A program made the position numbers and the translations under genes. This document shows, piece by piece, positions 12,791 through 25,100 of a stretch of DNA of 64,000 bases. This DNA comes from Phoronis australis (lineage: Eukaryota > Phoronida > Phoronidae). Each line of letters begins with the position of its first letter. Position 1 is the first letter of the stretch. Where the stretch lies: contig NMRA01000435.1 of assembly GCA_002633005.1 (NCBI GenBank), positions 283,679 to 347,678 on the forward strand. The letters are read 5' to 3'. Below the pieces are notes generated by a model. The model was given only the letters and a program-made list of their open reading frames with translations, searched no databases and had not been told where the DNA came from.

Positions 12791-15759
12791 CAATCCTATC
12801 ATGTAACTATTTGACACAACAGCTGGAAACACCAATCGAAACGAGCAAGATATATTCCAAATACTTTTATTTTACATACAGATGTGTTTAATCAAAAACA
12901 TGGTGTTGTTGATCAGTAACAAGAATTTTCCGCAAGCTCCTTGTTGAGGTTGGTAGTCATCCAATAACAGTCTTACTAGCAAAACTTAACAAAGGAATAC
13001 CCTAAATTGATAACGTTAAACAAAATCAAATAATACACCACCAACTAACATTTTCAATAGCTGACTATTGCTCGCTCGAAATATTCACTTTTAAGGAAAG
13101 CTGTGTTAGATACAGAAGTTAAAACACTCCATAGATAAAATTTCACTTACATGAAATTGTAAGTACTTCAGATAAGTTTCAATTTTGTAAAATTCTTTGG
13201 TAACACGAGATATTTTTGCATAAATATTACATCAGCAAGTATTGTTTGAGATGACCGAATCACCTCAAACATTCAGCACTACCTTCTTTCTCGGGTTTAA
13301 GACTTCAGTCAGAAATTTCAGTTTGGGCTAAAAAAGGAAGATGGTTTAGGTCTTTACCACCACTTCATTTTTACACCTGCACTCAAAGATCAAAAACATG
13401 TCTGCCTTGATCAATTTCAGCCAAGGTTTAATCGTATTTTGAAAAGCTGTAAACAAAGATAAGCAAGATTTGAAATGCCATGATTTCCCAAGGTCTCGTT
13501 TCAGTTTCGTTTCATGGAACATACCTCCAGGATAGCCAACAAATATCCCTACTTTGATGCAGCTATAAAATGATTTCATGTTATTCTATCGAAACCAAAA
13601 AAATCCTTTGAATGAAGCAAGTCTTTTTTAGACTTTGCTTCCACAAGTGACAGTAGCTTCAGATTGCCATTCATTTCCGCCCAGCTCCAGCCAAACGAAC
13701 AATCATACAACCGGCCCTCCAACATACAGTAAAAATAGAATTTTATAATAATCAGCCCACACAAAGTTACAAATGTTGCCCAAAACTGTGTGAAAAACCT
13801 TAAGATTTAAGGTAAAACTGGAAAATTTACAGACTCCGGTAAGTGATAATGTATCTCCGAACTTTATGGGCTTAACTTTAATTACTGTACATTATATTTT
13901 CCATAATAAACATTAAAAATGATTATAGAAGTTAATCACTAGGAGAAATGTTTTCCAAGAACCGATTTAAACATTCTTGCAGATGTTGCGAGCACTTCAA
14001 TATCCCTACACACTACCAACATACGCACCTTATGTATCCGTACAAGTACACATCCTCTCATCAGGCGAATTTCACAAGACACAATTAAGTATTTTATTCA
14101 TAATAAACTGAACATTTTTGACCATCAATGGCAGCGGTCATCCTCAGAATGATGGTTAGGTGGACTTGTAGTCACATGTTGAAGTTCCTGCCTTGGGCCA
14201 CATAATACGATGTCATTAATGTCAGAAAGAGAGCGCTAATTTATTTCAATTGAAGGTAAACAAACTTCGACCGCTTTCCTAATAAACAGCTTCTGGTGCT
14301 TGAAAATGTTTCAATTTATTGTAAGTCCTTCATTGCGTCTCATCAAATTCTTCCAATATTTGACTCACCAATCGGGTGAAATTATCTAGTGAGATTATAA
14401 GTTTAACCCAATCACGTCTAATCTACCTCTCCCTTTGCCTACAGTCTGTCTTTTGTTACGCTAGCACTAAGCTGCTTTGAAAAACCAAAGACATAGAGAC
14501 AGAGGTTGGCCATCACGTGACTTTGTATACGCATAGCAGGGCGACCATTGTGTTGTGTGGTATTGAGTGTGATAGACAGTGCAAGCTGGAGGACTAAAAG
14601 GCTTTTACTCTGAAACCATTGGGTTTGAGTTTGATGAAATGGGTAACAAAAATGCTTGTATTTTTGCACTCTTACAACTATTGAGACATTGTGAAATTAA
14701 AATGAAAATCCTCTTAAGTCCTTAATTAGTATCCTGCTAGTGTATTTTTGTTTTATTTCACTGTTTCTCTGTGTCTAATTGTGCATTTAATATACCAAGG
14801 TGTCTTATCCACCTAAGGCCACCCTGGTTTAAAATGAGCTTCCACGCAACAATGTGGCACCACATGCGGTGTGTGCTTTCACAGCTGTCTATTGTAGAAT
14901 GTCCGATTTCTGTCTATATATCTATGGGAAACCTGCTTCAGACAGCACAGATTCATCAAATGTAACCAATGTCCGATACAGGCCCACCCGGGTGTAATCC
15001 CATCCCACTTTTGTAGTAGCCAATAACAACACCATCTGAGCAAACACAATAATCTAAACATGTTTCAAACAAAGATCTCTAACGAATAACAGCAATATAA
15101 TCTTAAACATGCAAGTACAACAGAAGTAACTACAAAAATAAACAAGCAGGTCCAATATCCACAACCGAACCCGATTGGTTCACGAACCAATGACGGAGGC
15201 TTTATCAAATTACGGTAAAAACTCACTATTTTTGAAAAAAAAATAATGTTTCAAATTCTTCAAACACTGCTATGCATGCTCAGAAATTCTCAGAATCATC
15301 GTCTGATGCCAGCTGTTGTATACATTTTTAAAGACAGTGTATACCATTTATTTGGCGCTACTAAGCCTTCATGAAAAAGTTAGAAAGTAAAATTTCACTT
15401 GTTGAACATATTTTTTCCCAAATTGTAAAGATTTTATCGTCATTACTAGAATTCGATTACTTGTGAATGACCTCCCTATGATCAGTCACAGCTAGGGGTG
15501 GGCAACGAGATCTTACAATCCATACATATTTCCAAAAGACAACTAACAAATTCAATAACAAAAATATTCATAAGTTACAGTTAATGATTAAATTTTCTTA
15601 ACCTCGACTTAGCATCCAAATATCATGGCAGCACTATGGTGAACTTGACAATTATGCATCGATCTCGGCATATTCATTGCTTTTGATTTGCATCTAATTT
15701 TATGAGGACAACGTTTTTGAATGATTGAAACTGTGTTCAAGGTCCATCTTTACTTGGTC

Positions 15760-15890
15760 CACGCCAAATAGTCGGACACAACGATCCCGCATTTTAGAAC
15801 CAGATTTCTCCACTGAATTACAGGCGACAAACTGGTTCTCAAAATGTGGGCACATTATATCCAACTATTGCCTAAAAGACCAATAATCAA
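15760..15890. mobile_element. Foldback element of the GAGAACCAGTT family
   Basis: Same core as the 12.7-kb copy: TTTAGAACCAGATTTCTCCACTGA and CAAACTGGTTCTCAAAATG, with outer AAATAGTCGGACAC pairing with TATCCAACTATTGCC. Confidence 0.65.
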
Positions 15891-16176
15891 ATAGAGTCTG
15901 AGAGCATGAGTCTTGATGTACACTAAAACTTGTACACTGAACGAAAATGTTTTAGAAAGATTCCTACAAAATTAAAACCAGAACCAGGTCTCAGTACAAA
16001 CAGATACAGATCAAGTAACCAAGTCTTCACAAATCACAGACATGTAAAAACAGACTCCCTGCTCTTGCACTGAAAGCCTTCAAACAAGAAACATGGTGCT
16101 GGCTAAGTTTCTTTTTGGCATACATATTTTGATCATGGCAAAAATAGCACCGAGTAAACGAAAAGCCAACATGACT

Positions 16177-19100
16177 TCAAACTTGACTTTCAACCACATC
16201 CTCTTGGAACAAGTTGGCAAGATTCGGCGGTGGCCTAAGTTTTCTAAGTTCTGTTTTCATGTTCTGTACAACCCTCTCTAGTTTTGGGCTCTTGTTGCGA
16301 CGTAGCCACCCCTCAGCTTCCTGAAATAATTCAAATTTATGTATGAATTATTGTAATGTCTGTTGGCAAACTACTATGATCGTCTTCTGAAGGGCATCAA
16401 AGAATCATTATACAGGGAGTGTGACTGGCTCTCCATTGAGGCTGCGCAGGACTTAATCAGCAAGCCTCGTATTTAGCCAACATTTACAAAATTATGAACA
16501 GATTTCAACTCAGTGAAAGGAATTTAGTAGAATGCTGGTAGAATTTGAGTTTTGACTTTATACCAATCTGCCATTCATTGAGTCACATGACCATGTACAT
16601 ACTAAAATTAAAAAGGAAAGTACATTCATAGCAAAACATCAGTATCAATAAAACGACCAAGTTTCTTTTGATAGAAATGTTCATGATGAAATTTCAAAAA
16701 TGCTGTTATGCGTTTTTAAATGATCATTTCATTTTGCAATAAAAATCATGAAAGCTATAATTTTGGTAGCCCCTCACGTGCGTAGGCTCTACGTTCAAAT
16801 GTCAAAAGGTGGTTGGCTGCGCCTACACGCCCCACTACAGCACTGGCCCCTCGTGCATAAGTGCAACATTCTAAAAACAATTCCTCAAACCCTTTGCAGA
16901 AACGCATACAAACCAAAGTATCTGCAAGTTTCACATGAATCTGATCCGCCCCTTTTGAGATACAATGTTCAAAAGTTAACCAAATTTGGACATTTTTCTG
17001 AGGCTCCACATAACTTAAAAGTAGCCTGAGGTAAAAACACAACAAAGTGTGCCTTCAATCAATTTTGCAAGAAAGATGGGCTACTGCCAAACTATTAATA
17101 AATTGTTTGAAATTCACAATTTTTGGGCTACCAAACTGCACAGTATCCCTTTAAATAGAGCCAAAAACGTAAAGGAATTGCACATAGCGACATGCTTGTC
17201 GAACTGGTGAAGAACAATTTAGTTGCCCAATACGTGGTATGTTCAGTTTTTTCTTAGGTCTTCTTACGACAGGACGCTGTTCAAAGCAAAAACCAAAAAT
17301 TTAGCGGGAACAGATTAACACATTTGGTATTAATTATTTACACTATAAAAACAAATTACAAGATTGAAAATGAGCAAGCCATATCACATTTTTACTCTAA
17401 TACCTCAATTAATCTGTCTTTTTTCAAATAAAAGTGGGCATGTATCACGTCTTCAAATCCCGGACTTGGATTTGTTATCTGAGCGTTCACTGCATATTTG
17501 ATGTTGTTTATCATCACGTCTGAAAATATAAAACAGCATAGTACATTTAGGTCACACCAATACTTTACAGACCACACATGGGAAAGAGAAGTGAACAAGT
17601 TCCCTAGAATACCTGATCAGCCATATGATATAAAAACAAAATTAAGGCAGCAGATTTGCTTTTTAATCAAAAATGGCCAAATTGTGATGACCTAGTTTGT
17701 GTAGCTCCAACTTTTCACACATGGTTGTCATGTAAAGTATATCACTAAACAGTAACACTGGTCTAATTAAATAACATGAGTTTAAATAAAAACAAATCAA
17801 TGAGAACAATTATTTCCAATGGTTACCCAACCAATCCAACAACTAAATCATTTCCATTTTCATTCAGCAAAATCATTTTGATCTTTTAAGGAGCTTTAAC
17901 TAAAGATCTACTTAATAGCTGTAAGTTTCTTGAACAACTTCATAAAGAGAATAAGGCTCTACCCAAAACTGCCATGCCCAGCAATGCCTATCTAGGTTAT
18001 AGTGATTGCCACGCCCTCTACCAGTGTCTACATAGGTAATAGCGAATGCCACGCCCCCAGCAGTGCCTACATACTAGATTATAGTCGCTGCCATGCCCAG
18101 CAGTGCCACTGGTTGTCTTTTGCCTTTCATCAGCCTTCATTTTGTTTTTTTCGGACCATAATGGAAATAAGTCTTTGACTTTTTATGTTATCCGTGTCTT
18201 GCACTTGTACTTTAATTTTTTGTCTTGCATTTTACATTTTTCTGTACTTGTGCGATTCTAATAAATTTATTATTATAATTATAACCACATCATAGGCACT
18301 GCCACGCCCAGCAGTGCCTATCTAGGTAATACTCAAAGCCATACTTATCAGTCTTACCTAGGCTATAGTCTGCACTGTGTTTCTTGCCCGGTTCTGTGCC
18401 AATCTCTTGCTCGTAACCCGGCTCATTGAAGTAAGGATCAGCCACCAGTATCAATGACTGTATAGACACTAGCACCTGCAAGATCGTCGACGTCGTTTCG
18501 TTCCACGTCTCACCTTGTTTACCTTCCCACGTGCCCAAAAGCGACAGACACACTTTACCACAACTGGAATAGGACAGACATTACTCAAAGCTCGATTTGA
18601 AAATTGACCAATCACATATGGAGTAAGCACGATACAACAAGACTTTAGAAATCTTAACTTCGTCACGTTACTAAATGTAACAAATAATTTCGAGGATTTC
18701 GAGCTTATCCAACAAAGTCTTATGTCACACAAGGAATGTCCACATTTTCATATTAATTTCAGGATAACGTTATGTTTACACAATCTTCTTGCTTCTCTTT
18801 AATTGTTTTAAATAATTAGTTAATTAATCAGAAGCTTACTGGCCTGCTTTTTGACTTGAAATTTTAAGCTAAATTGCTTTAACTTGCTAGCTTGACAGTA
18901 ACCACAGTGTTTGCAAGTTTGTAGGAAACTCACTTGTATAAGTTGGGGTTAAATCGCACACTACCTCCACCAGTGGTCTGGAAAGAGAAAACATGTCACA
19001 TGAAAAATGCATGGTGACTTCATAATTGATAGAAACAGAACAAGCTTTACCAGTGTTCGGCAGGTTTACAACAATTCAAAGACTGAATTTTAAAGTGCCT

Positions 19101-22100
19101 TTAACCTCTCAGTTTAACTCATTAAAAAATAATTGCAAGGGGTCTGATACACGTTGTACCAGACGTGCGCAGGTCGCACATGTGGGCCCATTGCACTGAT
19201 CACCTGGAACTATTTTTATGCTTTAATAATATATGGTTAAAACCGAGCTGAGGAGCTAGAAACCTGACTCAAGGGTTTAGCAGTGTGACCTGGTGGGACT
19301 CTAACCCACGACCTCGAGTTAAGAAAGCGGACACCTATCACACTAGGCCACACTGCCTCCTCGGTTTAACTCATTAGTACAGGGTAATTTTAAAAAACTG
19401 AATCAGCTCAAACCACTGAATTATCTTTCTGACTGAATCAAAAACCTACAATATGAACACTAATTAAATAAAACCACTTAACAACTGAACCAGTCTTCTG
19501 AATGCACTCATTCTTGAACGCTGAAATTACGCTAGGAATACAAAACTCTTCAGTCACTCGAAAAGTAGATTCAGTGGTTTGAGGAATCGATACAGAATTC
19601 GGAAAATAAATTCAGGATATCCTGTCTCCAGTTACCTACACTCCTTTTACTGGAATTAAGGAAACAGTAACTTACAGGAGTCCCGGATTCTGAGAACCAG
19701 TTTGATGCCCGGTATTCAGTGGAGAAAACTGGTTCTCATATATCCAGGAGCCGTGTAAGTGACTATTACTGAAATTAATAAACTAGTCATCTAGTCAAAA
19801 AGCACAACATTAGAAAATTCACAGATTACCCAATGGCAGAATGCTAAGTCATGCTTAAATCAAATGGAAAAGCCTGCAAGAAAACCAACCACCAGATGGC
19901 GCACCCACCTGCAAATGGAAAAGTTAGCACACCCACCTGCAGATTGACCCTTGGAGGTCGAGTTGGGTAGCCTTCGTCAAAATAGATGTCAAACAGATAA
20001 CAGCCGCATGTATAGGGCGTCCCCTCAGGCCTACAAAGAAGATGGGTGGAGACATAATCTCATTCTTGATATCAACTGGTAACGACATACTATAGCACAC
20101 AGGTTAGACTGAGTTTGTGCAGTAAAGTGAGCATACTTCTGAACAAAACGTCAATTACAGAACTTCACCCATGCAGTACAAAGCACACTTACCCTGTAAT
20201 CAGCGCCTTCATCAGGGGTAATTTGTCATCATCCTAAAATAAAACAAACAGACTTAGACAATACTATACAAAAACAATGACACAGTCAAAGGAAGTTATA
20301 ATAAATAAAATTCAAGTGGTTAAATGTATTTTCAAACTTTAATTTAAGATTATTTTCCTTTTTCACCCCACGCTACTAACAGCCATGGACTACACTGTAA
20401 CCTAACACACAATCAGGACTTGTTCCTTTGACAGAATACCGTCCCTTAGCCAGCTGTTTCTCTTGTCCTCAAGACGTGATTTGCCATTTTCAAATTATTT
20501 TATCATTGTTGCGTCACTGAGAGAGCAGACGTAGAAAACCACATGACTTCTAGAAAGTCATTGTTTGTGAAGCTATTAAAGGTTTTGAAAACCCAGCACA
20601 ATTAAAAAAATTGACTTCGACTTTCTAATTTGAAACAAGTATTTGTTAGTTTTTTGCACAAAACTCAAGATATGAGTCATCCTTCAAAGAGTGAGTGTTC
20701 ACTTTCAGAATTAGATGTTGAATTTTGTTTTTGACAACAGCTTTCATATACAAAACGTACTGTATGTTTATTGTATGAAACAGTACTACTTACTGTTCTG
20801 ACAAAGATGGAAGAGGATAGCTCCAGAGGTAGTGACGAGGACAGTGATGTGTATTCTTGGGCAATTCGAAACACCTGTGACTGAGACGGAACTGCCATGT
20901 TGTTAAATTGGCTACTGTAATGATGAGCATTAGACCCATCCACTGGAACAAGCAAAAATAGATTACTAATCAACGAAAGGAGCAGAGACGCAGAGACGGT
21001 CAATCTTCACCAGCAGTAGCTGATAATCAATCCACTTTGAAATACAGTAATTCTCCACCTATTTCGCACACCCATTTGAAAGCGCACGCTCAAAATTATT
21101 TCATAAAACTATTTCTTCGTCCACTTATTTCACACCAGGTTACTTGGTGGGAATTTTTTGCCTGACCTAAACACAAATGGCTGATAATTAATTACTTTTT
21201 ACAATGACTTTACTAGATCTTGTATCAGATAAAATAATTCGACGAATGGCCATTTTCTGAAACAACTGTGACAGTATGAAACCAGCTTAATCACTGGATA
21301 GCGGTGGACAGTGTTCAGTGCCACTTAAGATTTAAATGAATATTGAAAGCAGTAGAATTTCTCAACACTTCCATAATGTTTGTGCAATCATCACACAGTC
21401 AAATTTTCACTGTTGGGTGGTGGGATGTTCACAGGAAGTGCAGTGTGTTTGTGTGAAAAAAATTGCGTTTTGTCTTTCTTGTCAACTTGACCTGTATACA
21501 GCACCTGAATTTGAAACTGGGTCAAGCATTTATTAATACATTCATGCTCTCAAAATGCTAATAAAAGAGCTGAAAGGTGGATATTTGATATTCTAGCATC
21601 CTCGAACAACATACCTGACACACCAAAGAAAATAAATCCCCACTTATAAACACAGCTCACGGCCCGTAAACTCACAAAAGTGTGTTTGCGCACTTTTAGT
21701 AGCTCGTTCTTGTATCTGTCAGCCTCGTTTTCATTTTATTGCTGACAAAAGATGACCAGTCTCAAAATGTAGCTGACATATTTATTTGTTATTTCTCTCA
21801 GTGGTCTGTTCTACTGTCACTCTTTGGAGGACCAACAATTACACCAACAGTTTGAGAGAGCCTCCATTAAAATTGTGAACAGACAACACTGCCATATTCT
21901 GTGTACAACAGCGGCTGGTGCCAAACTACTCGTACTCTACCTAATTAGTTATTCAAGATGGTGGACAAAACAATGGAGTCATGTGTGAATGCATTCTTTA
22001 AATCAAGGAGGCAAGAATTATGGGTTTGGTAGAATCTCTCCAATTTCGAACACAATATGGCTGACAGCTGAAATAATATTTCCTCATTTTTCCACGCAAG

Positions 22101-25100
22101 ATATATAGCAACAAATTTATGCTTTACTACGTTCAAGTTTTATACAACATCTGCATCATAAAAACACTTTGAAAACTTCTCGGCGCTCACAACAATGCAG
22201 GAAGACCTTGAAAAATGAGAAAAGGACCAATTTTGGTAATTATAAACAATGACAGGCAATTTAGCTAACTCACGATCAATATCCTGGCAGTCGAACTGGA
22301 TTTCTTGCAAGACCCTTTTATATTTGGCTTCCAGAATCTTTTCCTGGAAAACATTTAACACATATTTAAATAGATAACTTGTGGAGAATAACATTTCTGG
22401 AAGAAGTGTAAATTTCATATTAAAAATATTAACGAGTTTCACAATCAATGAGCGAACACTAACGAACTGAAACTTACCTTCCAACAGATGAGAAGGACAA
22501 ATTTTTACGATCAAAGCAGTGAAACTTGGGGGTAAAGAATTATAGTTATGAACAATATTGTAAATAGTTAGAAGTTTTTCATCTGTTCCCCTTCTTGGAT
22601 TACACCACAACTTTAATGAAAAGTGATAAAATTCTGCAAATTTTACCACCTGTTTTGAAGACGACTCTCATAAGCTAATACCCACTATTAAAGATAACGA
22701 ACCGTAAAAACATATCGAATATGATCCTGAACACGTGATGAACTTCTATTAAAAATTCTCTAGTTTAAGACAGTCTCTCGATGCAACATTTTTGTGCTTC
22801 CCCATCGTGTGTACCAGTGGTGAGCCATCGTAATTCTTGAATTTGGAATGGCATTTACTATTTCTAAAATTTGGTGCAAGCTCTGAACCTGAGCAAAATA
22901 ATCTGTCCCAAACTGGAGAATGTTTACCATAATTCATATCCTACCTTATCTAATACTGGCACCTCCACCTGCTCATTGTTTGATTTCTTGGGGGAGTAGA
23001 ACGATTCATTTTGAATGTTGTCCCTCTTGAATATGTCTGTGATATCCTTGTGCAGAGTAACTAATTCTCTGAAAAAAAATGTAACAGCCTGAGAACAAAT
23101 TAATGATAAAGTAAATTAAAATTTAATTCAATAAATGTGGTGAATAATGCCATCTAGTGATACACACTGACTCAGGGAATTCGAAAAACAGGCCCACAAA
23201 TGTTAATGAGCTCATGGGAAACAATTGTGAAAACTTCCTAAATGTCAGCACACCAGCAAACACTGGAATCCAGAATACTATTCAAATTTTCAACAAAACA
23301 CACAAGATAAACCAATCCTTTAAAAGAGTTTGTGAGAGATAAAATGTCTACCTCTAAATGCAAAGATAATGTTTAGAGTCACAAGATGTAGTACACCCCA
23401 TGCTGTGACTTAATGCCAACAAGTGCCACTTAACAAATATATCCGCTGCAAAATGTGATCAGAAGTTTCCAGCAAACGAAAGTAATGTTTTAAAACAAAT
23501 TTAATTTTTCTATTCGCAGAAAAAGAAGCAATGAAAGAATGAGTATAATAACATTCAAACAGAAATGACAACAAACAGTAAACAAATACCCTCATAAACA
23601 AAATATCAATTAAAAATAATTAATCGACAGTCAGCAAGCTTACTTGTAAAACTGAGAATATAATTTGGTCAAGAGAATTTTGAAGCTTATCAATGTTTTG
23701 TTTGCATAATTTATGTACTAGTTTGCATAATTTATGTACTAAAGCTGGTTTTACCAAGCTGAGAATGCTGGAAGACATTGGTCATTTGTAAGCAAAAGTT
23801 ACCTTAATATTCAAAGATTGGATTGAGTCAAATTAACTAAATACCTTGCTAGTTTTTCTTCTTCAGCCGTCTGCTTTGCAGCGGCCAAAGAACTGGACGA
23901 GGATTTCTCCGGCGAGCTTGACGCGAAAGGAAAACACGTCTGCTCTAACTCTTTATCCTTCTTTGACTTCTTCTTCACCGGTTTAGGAATGGCGCCATTG
24001 CCCGACTTGGACATGCGACTAATTAAGGACGTGGCCTGGGAGACGAACATAACAGATGAAAGTTATCCATCGAGGTTCACACATGGCTAATATGGCGAAA
24101 TAATGCGTGAGTCCACTGTGTGGTATTGTCGTCTGCTAGATTTGGAACCAAATTTATTCTAAAGAGGGGTAAGATAATCCATACAAATAGCTCACCATGA
24201 CTCTAATCTTAATAGAGGGTGAACTATTCCAATTCCCAAAGATTTAAACCCTACCAATCAGGAAATACATGTACTCGACGAGTCCAGGCGATGACCCCAC
24301 ATAGTGGACTCACTGAGTGAGCAAAACGGTGGGTTGCCGTAGAAATATTTCACCATTATTCCACAACTGTAGCCATGAGTAACAGTTTAGTATTTTTCAT
24401 AACAATGAAATACTTTGAAGTTCTACTCCTCTACAATATACACAACAGCTGCACAGTACTAGAGCCGTTGATAGATTTTGACCCTTGGACCAGTACTGAT
24501 GCAGAAATTTGTTCAAATCAACAAGGACTAGAGGGGACATTGTGTTAAAAAAAACTGGTGATGCCAAATGAAAGTATCCGAGTCAACTTGCTTGACACAA
24601 CTTCATCACCAAATTTGACCTTTGTGCTTTTCATTCAATAACTCAATTGACCGATAGTGAAATGCTTTGAGCTCCATTCATTTCCAAGAATACAAAACAC
24701 GGTTGCTAGAACTGTCTCTAAAATCTTAAGTAGCTTAGATTTCTGAACATTCTCAAGACTTTTTCATGATGTTATTAAAACTTTAGGAAACCTTCCGCAT
24801 ACCCTCACAACAGGAATTTTTAAATTCTACACAGCCATTCTTGACAAGTAAAAACTTATGACAAATTCATAACAAAAGAAATTGATGAAATCTTGAACAT
24901 TTGTAATGGTACGTCTTATCTTTAGCAGAATAGATGTTTTTGCAACTTAATAAAATCTTAGTTAAAACTTGCAATTCCTTCGCTGATATTTTGTCCGAAT
25001 AAAATGATAGTTTTTGTGATAACGGTATAATAATGTTTCCTCTATCAAACACTTGTTGTTGTACTTCAAACAGAAATCTTCTTGTCAGTACAATTGTAAA

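Larger units (their letters stand above)
11456..16176. other. Intergenic / 3' UTR region between convergent genes
   Basis: No exon with a recognisable product could be supported here on either strand. The left part, to about 12.4 kb, is probably the PRPF38A 3' UTR. The right part may hold the 3' UTR of the minus-strand double-UBC gene, since TTTATT (reverse of AATAAA) occurs near 12868. It also holds foldback repeats near 12670-12790 and 15760-15890. The open frames at 13.3-13.8, 14.4 and 14.8 kb show no splice context or family likeness. Confidence 0.5.
17404..20942 (-). other. BIRC6-type UBC domain with catalytic Cys800
   Basis: Six exons encode about residues 686-902. They follow the human BIRC6 C-terminus closely: [68 protein letters not shown], then [11 protein letters not shown] with the catalytic Cys, [20 protein letters not shown] and [20 protein letters not shown]. 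The FNPN motif stands in place of the usual HPN, as in BIRC6. The residue before GKVC is Cys where BIRC6 has Asp, so two Cys lie four apart (796 and 800). UBE2O is less similar (it has NEPYYNEAGFE), so BIRC6 is the better match. Confidence 0.88.

Noticed and set aside
16748-17045. Paired open frames of 93 and 96 codons on opposite strands
   Set aside because: They lie in an intron between well-supported exons 27 and 28 and are mirror shadows of each other without domain likeness.
16177-20942. UBE2O as the best match for the C-terminal UBC
   Set aside because: UBE2O reads NEPYYNEAGFE and ISIQGLILV; this protein reads [11 protein letters not shown] and VSIQSLILV as in BIRC6, and the region before it also matches BIRC6.
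22140-22649. A 169-codon minus-strand open frame taken as one exon
   Set aside because: Only the 70-nt piece 22343-22274 matches the flanking phases and the BIRC6-like sequence; the rest is intron that happens to be open.
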